Source of the DNA: Anaerolineales bacterium UBA6055
GTDB lineage: Bacteria > Chloroflexota > Anaerolineae > Aggregatilineales > Phototrophicaceae
Direction: 5' to 3'
DNA: 64,000 nucleotides
NCBI GenBank assembly: GCA_002428985.1
Contig: DIYL01000016.1
Location: forward strand, 1-64,000
A program made the translations under genes and the position numbers. The notes under the pieces were generated by a model. That model was not told where the DNA came from and searched no databases. It saw nothing but the letters and a program-made list of their open reading frames with translations. Every line of letters begins with the position of its first letter. The stretch's first letter is position 1. This document shows, in pieces, positions 1 through 6,903 of this stretch.

Positions 1-2660
1 TCGCTAAATGCGTTGACATCAGGGACTTCATTGTAGAAATCTGTCTCGTCGCCAAAATCATCAAACTGGGGTTGCTCCGATTCAGTCCGTTGAACAGGTT
101 CTGAATTTGTCGGTGTAATATCTGGCAAGGTATCCGACGAAATATTATTGGCTTCTGCCCATGTTTCATCACCATAGTCTTGATAATCACCACCATCCCC
201 AAGATCAGGATGATTCCGATCAAATTCGCGCCGTTGTACAACAGGCTCATTTGATGGTGTATCGGTATTGGTTTGTGGGGTGCGTTGTAACTGCGGTGAT
301 TGCGTGTCTGCTTTAGGTGGTTGAATAGATAGTGATTCTGTCGGGTTAATTTCTAGTGTATCAGCAGGCGGTGTATCAACATGTAAATTGTCATCAAGTG
401 CTTGCCGTTGGATTGGTGTATTGTCTGATGGTGGCGTGTTGACAGTTGGGAAGTCACCTGTATCACTAAAATCATTATAATTATCTTCCCCAAAGTCACT
501 ATATTCAGTGATCTGTGGATCTTCAAATACACTACGTTGAACAGGTGTATTATCAGCTAAACCTGCTGTGTCATTTGTGTCGGCAACATCAAAACCGTAG
601 TCGTCAAGGTATGGCTCATCATCTTCAAATGCAGTCCGTTGGATTGGCGCATCGACTGAGGACATATCGCTGAAGTCTGCATCGTCAGTGAATTCGACAT
701 CATCTTCACCATAATCACTAAATTGTGGTTGCTCTAATTCGGTTCGCTGAATTGGTGTGTTGTCAGTTGGTTGTGATGACGTAGGTGTGTCACTAAACGC
801 ATTGACATCAGGGACTTCATTGTAGAAATCTGAATCATCGCTGAAATCATCAAATTGTGATTGTTCTAATTCGGTTCGCTGAACAGGTGTGTCACTATCG
901 CTAAATGCGTTGACATCAGGGACTTCATTGTAGAAATCTGAATCATCGCCGAAATCATCAACTTGTGGTTGCTCTAATTCGGTGCGTTGAACAGGCGCGT
1001 CACTATCGCTAAACGCGTTAACATCGGGCACTTCATTCGCGAAATCATCAAATACCTCGCGCTGGGCTGGTGAACCATCGGTACGTGTAATCTGTGGTAA
1101 GTCATCAGATGCCGCACGTTGCACGGGGGTTGAGTCCGTCGGTGTAATATCGGGTAAAGTATCCGACGAAATATTGTTGGCTTCTGCCCAAGTTTGCTCG
1201 CCATAATCCTGATAGTCACTAAAATCAGGTGTATTATCCACTTCTGTTGAATCAAGTGGTGTCCGTTGAATGCGACGTTGTATCGGTTGCGAATTATCTA
1301 GCGAAGGTGGCCTAACCGATTCGGTTGTGTTGTCTGATGTTTCATCAAAAGTCGGCGCATCAAAATCTTGTACTGGATAATCAGTCTCATCACTTGTTTC
1401 ACGTTGGATTGGACGACGTTGTACCGGACGATTGTTAATAATAGGTGTATCGTCCGCAGGTGCATCATTAATAGATGGATCATCGCCTTCATCAAATGCA
1501 TCGTTATCCAGCGCTTGCCGTTGGATAGGGGCATCTGTTGCAGGCGTCATTGGTGATGGCAAATCGACATCCGGTACAAGCGGCACTGTTTCATCTTGAT
1601 CGAAATCATCAAATGTAGGCAGTGCATTAATGTCTTGTGGTCTCCGTTGGACGGGTGTATCCGACATAATCGGCGCATCAAATGAATCCATGTTGCCATC
1701 AAAATCATCGACTGGGTATGCATCATCATCAAATGCGCGGTCAATTGGATTATCTGTGGCTACGGATGAATCTATCGCCTCGTAACCACTTTCAAACTCC
1801 CCCATATCATTATCGGTATCGCCCTCCTCTAAACCAGTTGGGTCAAAGCGAGGTAGGTCGTCAGGGAGTCGTTGTAGACTATCATCGGATGATTCGAAGC
1901 CAGCAATATTATCAATATCGGCATCATCATCGGGGACTTCATCAAACCATTGCGAATCGTTATCAGCATTCGTATCAGGTGTATTGTTTTGAGTCTCGGC
2001 TTGACGTTGTGCTTGAATTTTCTCGCGTTCGTCGGGCGCAATAAGTGAATCGGTCGAGACATAATCGACGTCAATACTGCCGCGACGACGACGGGTCGAT
2101 AATTCACCACTTTCAACTTTACGTTGAATGTTCTCAATTTTCTTGTCGCGCTCAGCGTCACGTTCAGCCTGAATTTCACCATGGGCCGCCATAATAGCTT
2201 CGAGGCGACGTTGAAGCGGGCTATCAAATTGCTTTTGGCTGACCTTAACTGGTGTGCCGTCGTCCATCTGGACATAATTCGGCGTGGGTTTGTCAGGTGG
2301 TTTTTGTGCTGGCGGTTGTTGTTGCCGTTGCACAGGACGTGGTTGCTGTTGTTGCTGGCGACGTTGAATCGGTGGCGCAAACGGTTGATAATCACTTTCT
2401 TCATAAATGCTAGGATCATCATACCCCAAATCTTGTGGCACTGCTTGTGCTGGTGGTGGGGCGGGTGTTTGTTGTTCTTGTCGCCAGATGAGATTATTGT
2501 TTGTCATGGAACGCCATTGGCCCTGTGGGCGCGACGGCTCACTCGGCGTATCCGGCTGGATTGACACCTCATTAGAGTAAGTCCGCATAACGTCGCGTCC
2601 AAAAGACAGCATCCGTTGTCCTAATGTGCGGAATGGCTTGCCGGAACGTTTTTTGCTCAT
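1..2660 (-). CDS. Large acidic PVQR-repeat protein of the contractile injection operon (3' end outside window)
   Basis: The minus-strand frame starting with ATG at 2660 (MSKKRSGKPF) stays open to base 1, giving about 886 residues with no stop, so the gene is cut by the window edge. The first ~100 residues are basic and Gln/Pro-rich, followed by a short charged helical part (SPLQRRLEAI, ENIQRKVESG). The rest is low-complexity and rich in Asp, Glu, Ser, Thr and Pro. It is punctuated about twenty times by P-V/I-Q-R, often as DTPVQRTELE, every 25-45 residues. Some repeat units are nearly identical at DNA level (around 1-110, 780-890 and 890-1010). It is the last visible gene of the injection-system operon. 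Similar I/V-Q-R motifs are known in DUF4157 proteins of such clusters, but no DUF4157 domain is visible here; it could lie beyond base 1. Function is unknown: a disordered scaffold, measuring or cargo protein are possibilities. Confidence 0.8.
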   Translation of the reverse strand, partial: MSKKRSGKPFRTLGQRMLSFGRDVMRTYSNEVSIQPDTPSEPSRPQGQWRSMTNNNLIWRQEQQTPAPPPAQAVPQDLGYDDPSIYEESDYQPFAPPIQRRQQQQQPRPVQRQQQPPAQKPPDKPTPNYVQMDDGTPVKVSQKQFDSPLQRRLEAIMAAHGEIQAERDAERDKKIENIQRKVESGELSTRRRRGSIDVDYVSTDSLIAPDEREKIQAQRQAETQNNTPDTNADNDSQWFDEVPDDDADIDNIAGFESSDDSLQRLPDDLPRFDPTGLEEGDTDNDMGEFESGYEAIDSSVATDNPIDRAFDDDAYPVDDFDGNMDSFDAPIMSDTPVQRRPQDINALPTFDDFDQDETVPLVPDVDLPSPMTPATDAPIQRQALDNDAFDEGDDPSINDAPADDTPIINNRPVQRRPIQRETSDETDYPVQDFDAPTFDETSDNTTESVRPPSLDNSQPIQRRIQRTPLDSTEVDNTPDFSDYQDYGEQTWAEANNISSDTLPDITPTDSTPVQRAASDDLPQITRTDGSPAQREVFDDFANEVPDVNAFSDSDAPVQRTELEQPQVDDFGDDSDFYNEVPDVNAFSDSDTPVQRTELEQSQFDDFSDDSDFYNEVPDVNAFSDTPTSSQPTDNTPIQRTELEQPQFSDYGEDDVEFTDDADFSDMSSVDAPIQRTAFEDDEPYLDDYGFDVADTNDTAGLADNTPVQRSVFEDPQITEYSDFGEDNYNDFSDTGDFPTVNTPPSDNTPIQRQALDDNLHVDTPPADTLEINPTESLSIQPPKADTQSPQLQRTPQTNTDTPSNEPVVQRREFDRNHPDLGDGGDYQDYGDETWAEANNISSDTLPDITPTNSEPVQRTESEQPQFDDFGDETDFYNEVPDVNAFS

Positions 2661-2701
2661 GCCTTAATTTACCTCACAGTTGGTTGGCGTTAGTCGCTGG
2701 C

Positions 2702-3241
2702 TTATAAGCCAAAGTTTTGTCGAGCTTGGAAATCTGCCATACGGGCTGCATTTTCTAGTGGGTCAATTTCACTACCTGTTGTCAATTCGAACCCATGATA
2801 TGCGATTTCAATTTCGTCGATGGCGATCCCTGTCGCGTCTGACTTCAACAATGGTCCTGTCCACTTAATCGGGAAGGCATCGTAGAAGCTCCAAATCATC
2901 GCCGCGTAACCCATTGGGGCTAATAATTCGACATCCATCTGGCGTTTGGCATCCTTCATATTGCCCTCAAGGACAAGGAAATACCATTCTAATAGTGCCA
3001 TCTCGCTAGTTAGCCCGTGTTTTAGTCGCACTGTACCCAATTCAATATTTTTGGGCATCTGATGCACATAGGTGTTTTGACCACCTTCGCGCCATGGGTC
3101 AGTCTTTACTGTGAGCGTTGGCAGTTGAAATTCCGTAAATGTAAAATAATTGATGTCGTCAATGACAACGTTAAATCGGAAGTCGTTATGCAGCTCATTA
3201 CGAACTCCCAAGAAACTCATTAAACTGCCTCTAATGCTCAT
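2702..3241 (-). CDS. Second phage tail tube-type protein (gp19-like) of the injection system
   Basis: This 179-residue protein has the layout of T4 gp19-like tube proteins: an N-terminal strand (NDFRFNVVIDDI), a FTEFQLPTLTVKTDPWREGG segment where tube proteins have the 'SGL...E...YREGG' loop, then VRLKHGL, a helix with WYFLVLEG, and a C-terminal FELTTG strand. In Afp/PVC-type systems such extra tube paralogues join the inner tube to the spike and baseplate. It starts inside the end of the preceding small gene (about 11-bp overlap), so the two are translationally coupled. The PVQR-repeat gene begins 41 bp downstream. The tube fold is a confident reading; assignment to the tube/baseplate junction is inference. 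Confidence 0.85.
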   Translation of the reverse strand: MSIRGSLMSFLGVRNELHNDFRFNVVIDDINYFTFTEFQLPTLTVKTDPWREGGQNTYVHQMPKNIELGTVRLKHGLTSEMALLEWYFLVLEGNMKDAKRQMDVELLAPMGYAAMIWSFYDAFPIKWTGPLLKSDATGIAIDEIEIAYHGFELTTGSEIDPLENAARMADFQARQNFGL

Positions 3242-3392
3242 TTCTAGCTCCTCTATCTGAACCGCGGCGTTCTTTATCGTAGCGGGCGTTTTGTTTTAAT
3301 ATTTCCCATACGCGATCTGCAATACGCTCAACTAATTCCCGATATTCACTTTCGGATTTCTCGCGTATTTTGTGGATATTATTTTTAGACAT
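3231..3392 (-). CDS. Very small helical protein of the injection operon
   Basis: The 53-residue reading starts at MSKNNIHKIR (ATG at 3392); an AGAGA sequence lies about 11 bases upstream. An in-frame ATG at 3425 would give 64 residues but has a poorer upstream sequence. The protein looks like one charged amphipathic helix (ESEYRELVERIADRVWEILK) followed by a basic tail (DKERRGSDRG). It lies between the DUF6760 gene and the second tube gene and overlaps the latter, so it belongs to the operon. Small proteins with a 'RVADRV...ER' pattern occur at similar places in other clusters of this type, but I cannot name a family. An assembly or capping role is only a guess from its position. Confidence 0.6.
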   Translation of the reverse strand: MSKNNIHKIREKSESEYRELVERIADRVWEILKQNARYDKERRGSDRGARNEH

Positions 3393-3445
3393 AATACATA
3401 ATTTCTCTGTCGAATGGGAAAACATCCCGGCGGACAGCCATCTAG

Positions 3446-3670
3446 CTAACGGGATGCTTGCAAGGTGCGATTGTATCGGTTATTGATGCGGTTTACTTGC
3501 TGTACCCAGCGTCCTCGCTCTTGATGAGTCATGTTCAAAATCTCTTCATGACTCCAGCCGAGATACATCGCTAGAAACGCTACCTCCTCGTGCAAGCGTT
3601 CGAGAGGGTAGCTTACGATTCCCCCAAGAAGGGAACGCCGACCTCGTATTGATGACCACAATTCGGGCAA
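3446..3670 (-). CDS. DUF6760-like small protein of the injection operon
   Basis: Up to 74 residues. The core (GGIVSYPLERLHEEVAFLA, then YLGWSHEEILNMTHQERGRW) matches the short DUF6760 family found in extracellular contractile injection clusters: a G-G-I-x-x-Y-P-L start, a W-x-x-E-E-I-L turn and an E-R-x-R-W-V helix. The gene overlaps the 3' end of the upstream 122-residue gene by about 58 bp in another frame if the ATG at 3670 is used. A TTG at 3661 is another candidate start. The family core begins well inside the overlap, so the true start is uncertain. Its role is unknown; it may help load or fold a neighbouring tail component. Confidence 0.7.
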   Translation of the reverse strand: MPELWSSIRGRRSLLGGIVSYPLERLHEEVAFLAMYLGWSHEEILNMTHQERGRWVQQVNRINNRYNRTLQASR

Positions 3671-3981
3671 ACTGTCACAATAGAACGATCTTCTAGTTCA
3701 TTAATCTGCTGATAAAAATCTTGCAGAAATGCGATGTCGGCCGCAAACATATTTTCTACAATACGTGGTGTCACTTTTTCAAGGTCGCCGAGGCGAGTGA
3801 TGACCCGCGTTAGCAGGACAATCACTAGATACGCCTCGTTATCACGAACACGGGGATCGCGCAGTGGCATGATTTCATCCATCGCTGTAGCCATTCGCAT
3901 CGACCCATTACGATGGAGCGTTCCTTCATCGTCGATGTACCCTTTAGGTAGTACAAATTCAAATTCGGTTTGCACACTCAT
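3613..3981 (-). CDS. Conserved 122-aa injection-system protein with a C-terminal CxxC-H motif
   Basis: The N-terminus (EFEFVLPKGYIDDEGTLHR) followed by MRMATAMDEI, LRDPRVRDNEAYLVIVLL and a helix around FLQDFYQQIN matches a small conserved protein placed after the tube gene in contractile injection clusters, similar in size and position to phage tail assembly chaperones. The C-terminus reads VTVCPNCGHQYEV, half of a zinc-ribbon-like site. One CxxC plus a His may bind a metal alone or after dimerising. It lies 32 bp after the first tube gene and overlaps the DUF6760 gene. The chaperone role is inferred from position only. Confidence 0.7.
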   Translation of the reverse strand: MSVQTEFEFVLPKGYIDDEGTLHRNGSMRMATAMDEIMPLRDPRVRDNEAYLVIVLLTRVITRLGDLEKVTPRIVENMFAADIAFLQDFYQQINELEDRSIVTVCPNCGHQYEVGVPFLGES

Positions 3982-4012
3982 CCTACGCTTACCCCTTGCT
4001 GTTTGATGTTAA

Positions 4013-4453
4013 TTACTGAACACGAACGATATATTCGTGTACGATTGTCATTTCTTCAACGCCATAGTTGTTGCTATCAGATTGTACCTGTGGACCAGAT
4101 ACTTTTGATGGCCAAGCGTTTTCAAAGTCCCATTGTGCAACAGGTGTCAATTCTTGATCGAGCATGATGATTGAGCCGTTGGTACGTGCTGTATCAACAA
4201 GACCGTCTTCAACTTGTTTACGCCATGTCCAAATGTCCATCATTGCGGTGATACCGCGTTTAAGTGTGATGTCACCCCATTTCAAACGTCCTGGGATTTT
4301 TTGGACTTTTTGCTTACCGCCTTCAACGACTTTGTGTTCTACAACTTCGTTTTCGGAACCGAGACCACTAATTTCGGTGAAGTAACCAGCGACTACGCCG
4401 CCAAGATCAAGTTGGAAATGAAAACCTACTAATGGATCTGTATCACGTGCCAT
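4013..4453 (-). CDS. Major tail tube protein (gp19 family) of the injection system
   Basis: The 146 residues match the usual length and pattern of gp19-family tube proteins of Afp/PVC-like systems: PLVGFHFQLDLGG, then the strong YFTEISGLGSENEVVEHKV segment, IPGRLKWGDITLKRG, a WRKQVEDGL helix and a closing EEMTIVHEYIVRV strand. Stacked hexamers of this protein would form the inner tube ejected when the sheath contracts. A GGAGATAT-type ribosome site lies just before the ATG. It follows the sheath gene by 48 bp, the order usual in these operons (sheath then tube). Confidence 0.93.
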   Translation of the reverse strand: MARDTDPLVGFHFQLDLGGVVAGYFTEISGLGSENEVVEHKVVEGGKQKVQKIPGRLKWGDITLKRGITAMMDIWTWRKQVEDGLVDTARTNGSIIMLDQELTPVAQWDFENAWPSKVSGPQVQSDSNNYGVEEMTIVHEYIVRVQ

Positions 4454-4501
4454 GTGTATATCTCCTTATCAATCGCACTATACAAAATTTGTTAACTAGC
4501 T

Positions 4502-6070
4502 TTAAGCATCCGGTGACCATTGACCGATGCGGAAGATAACGAACTCAGCTGGTTTAACTGGTGCGATACCAATTTCGACAACCATTTGGCCGAGATCACG
4601 CAATTCAGGCGGATTTGTTTCTTCATCACATTTGACGTAGAATGCTTGGTCAGGTGTAGCACCAAAGAGTGCGCCTGTCCGCCAGATAACTTTCAAGAAG
4701 GAACTCACATCACGTTTGACACGACCCCAGAGGAATGGATCATTCGGTTCGAAGACAACCCATTGTGTACCACGTTCGATTGATTCTTCAATCATGTTGA
4801 ACAAGCGGCGAACTGGGATGTAACGCCATGATGCATCACTAGAGAGTGTACGTGCACCCCAAATGCGGATACCGCGACCAGGGAAGCTACGGATAACGTT
4901 AACACCGATTGGGTTGAGGAGGTCATGTTCACCTTTGGTGACATTTACTTCCAAGCCAAGGCAGGTACGAACGATTTCGTTTGCAGGTGCTTTGTGAACA
5001 CCACGGGTGTTATCAACGCGAGCATAAACACCAGCCATGTGACCACTTGGTGGAACCATACGGGTACGACCATTACCACCGGTCATATCGCCGATTTCGA
5101 TCCATGGGTAGTAGAGTGCTGCACGGGTGCTGTCATAGTTGACTTGCATACGCCATTCTTTAACTTCTTGTGGCATCATGCCTGGAGGGGCATCAAGGAT
5201 AGCGAAGCAATAACGGATCAATTCACAGTAATCAATCAAGGATTGTTGTACTGCTTGAACACCTTTCATGTCCAGTTCACCTTCTTGGTAAGCTGTCCAT
5301 AGGTCAGGTGCGACAATCATGGTTACGTCGTCAATTGGTTCTAGACCACCGAGACCAACACGTTCGGATACACTACCTTGGTAGTCGCCGAGGGTGATAG
5401 CTTTGGTTTTGACTGCGCCACCAGCAAGTTGGTAGTTACCGTCAGCAGGAACGATATTCGCTTTACCGACAACTTCTACGCTGATGAGTTCGGATTGTTC
5501 GTTCACGATGGTTGCAACGTTGGTTTCGGATTTTGCTTTGGTGTCAACACCATCGAATTTTTCAACAACTTTACCATCGACTTTGATAAGTACGCTGAAG
5601 GAACCGCTTGCTTTACCGTCGTCGCCTGCAGGGTCAGCTTTGGTTTCAACTGCGAGGTTATTGCCAACTGGACCACCTTCTTTAGCGGAGAATTTGAGAG
5701 CTTTGGTAGGCTTGCTATCATTGCTGTCAATTTCTGCTGCTGCAGGGGTTGTCAAGCTTGGGTCTGCCGATGTGCCGAGTGTTTTGATGGATACGATGTA
5801 GCAGATACCGCCACCATTTGCAAAGTAACCATAAACTGCATCTGGCAGGTAAGCACCTTTAATGAATCCACCGAAAGATTGTTGATATTGGCTCCAGTTG
5901 GTAACCAATTGTGCTTTACCAACGAGTGAGATTTTTTCACCATTCTTTTCGGTTTCAGCACGTTCTGTGTAACCAATGAAAGCAGCTACCGCAGTACCAA
6001 CAGCCTCGATTGGCTTAGTTCCGCGATCGACCTCTTCCATATAGACACCGGGGGATAAATAATTGGGCAT
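4502..6070 (-). CDS. Contractile tail sheath protein
   Basis: The 522 residues begin with PNYLSPGVYMEEVDRGTKPI, the typical N-terminus of phage tail sheath proteins, and end with the conserved sheath core: PNDPFLWGRVKRDVSSFL, LFGATPDQAFYVKCDEETNP and VVEIGIAPVKPAEFVIF. Middle parts such as VNVIRSFPGRGIRIWGARTL and WRYIPVRRLFNMIEESIERG are also diagnostic. Residues ~105-215 form a variable insertion rich in Lys, Asp and Ala, probably the surface domain of the extended sheath. The sheath polymer around the tube stores the energy for contraction. Only one sheath gene is visible here; Afp and PVC clusters usually have more, and others may lie beyond the left edge. Confidence 0.96.
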   Translation of the reverse strand: MPNYLSPGVYMEEVDRGTKPIEAVGTAVAAFIGYTERAETEKNGEKISLVGKAQLVTNWSQYQQSFGGFIKGAYLPDAVYGYFANGGGICYIVSIKTLGTSADPSLTTPAAAEIDSNDSKPTKALKFSAKEGGPVGNNLAVETKADPAGDDGKASGSFSVLIKVDGKVVEKFDGVDTKAKSETNVATIVNEQSELISVEVVGKANIVPADGNYQLAGGAVKTKAITLGDYQGSVSERVGLGGLEPIDDVTMIVAPDLWTAYQEGELDMKGVQAVQQSLIDYCELIRYCFAILDAPPGMMPQEVKEWRMQVNYDSTRAALYYPWIEIGDMTGGNGRTRMVPPSGHMAGVYARVDNTRGVHKAPANEIVRTCLGLEVNVTKGEHDLLNPIGVNVIRSFPGRGIRIWGARTLSSDASWRYIPVRRLFNMIEESIERGTQWVVFEPNDPFLWGRVKRDVSSFLKVIWRTGALFGATPDQAFYVKCDEETNPPELRDLGQMVVEIGIAPVKPAEFVIFRIGQWSPDA

Positions 6071-6145
6071 TGTCGTACTCCCTTACTAAAAAAAATTAAT
6101 GGACGATAGGAAAATGAATAAGCGAACAACCGCTTATCGAATGAC

Positions 6146-6805
6146 TCACGACGTTTCCTCAGTTGTTGGGATGTCGGCTTCATCTCCTTCATGCTTGATG
6201 TCAACGTCATTCTTGTCGAGTTTGCGGGTTGTTGCATCGAATGTTTCGCCAATGCTCACCGTGGTACTCAACGTAACCGGGGCACTAAAGCCCATATCGG
6301 TTTCTAATTCAACAGTTGCGGTAACGGGAAAACCGAGCCGCATCTGGTTATCAACAACACTCCATAAGTCGGTAAAATTCGCTTTTGGCTCCGACATATC
6401 GGCAACCAAGAAAGGAATGTTGTGCCCTTGAATGCGGAGATCACCTTCACATTCTTCAGGACGTAGGAAGCGTATGGCTTTAAATGTTGCCAATGCACGC
6501 CATAACAACTGGTGTTCATCTTCAGGTTTATTTGCCCATGCTGTAATCAGGTAAGTAACATCCATACGGCGCGGTGGAATTGAGCGCATCGCCATACCAC
6601 CGTTGTAACTGACATTACTTTTCTCCATTGTACGCAGTTTTAGATTTTCACGTACATCAAAGCACCAGACATTGATGGTAGGACGGCTGAGGCGAGCAGA
6701 CCATTCGCTGGTTGGCATCTCAAATTCGATGTCAATTGCAGACCGTTGGATTCTGCCTCTCTCGCGTAAAATGTTTTCTAATGTTTTGTCTAAATCAGTT
6801 AACAT
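6146..6805 (-). CDS. DUF4255 protein, probable tube/sheath terminator (Afp16-like)
   Basis: A 219-residue protein with the DUF4255 pattern: an N-terminal helix (LTDLDKTLENILRERG), INVWCFDVRENLKLR, PPRRMDVTYLITAWA, EDEHQLLWRALATFKAIRFL and a C-terminal Q-M-R-L-G-F-P region. DUF4255 includes Afp16/PVC16, which caps the distal end of the particle and sets its length. Afp16-type proteins are longer, so the C-terminal extension is partly missing or simpler here. It lies 98 bp downstream of the ATPase gene and 75 bp upstream of the sheath gene. The ATPase, terminator, sheath, tube order supports the call. Confidence 0.88.
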   Translation of the reverse strand: MLTDLDKTLENILRERGRIQRSAIDIEFEMPTSEWSARLSRPTINVWCFDVRENLKLRTMEKSNVSYNGGMAMRSIPPRRMDVTYLITAWANKPEDEHQLLWRALATFKAIRFLRPEECEGDLRIQGHNIPFLVADMSEPKANFTDLWSVVDNQMRLGFPVTATVELETDMGFSAPVTLSTTVSIGETFDATTRKLDKNDVDIKHEGDEADIPTTEETS

Positions 6806-6903
6806 AAATTTCTTCGCTTTGCCGACTTTTGCCTATTTGGGATAAGCTTTAGCCTTATTGTACACTAATTTTGTAATTTGCTTGTTAAATTCTAGCAAAA
6901 TTC

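Noticed and set aside
1..2600. Repeated units that could be taken for a CRISPR array
   Set aside because: Units vary in length and sequence, keep one reading frame and encode the PVQR motif; there are no constant repeats with unique spacers and no cas gene.
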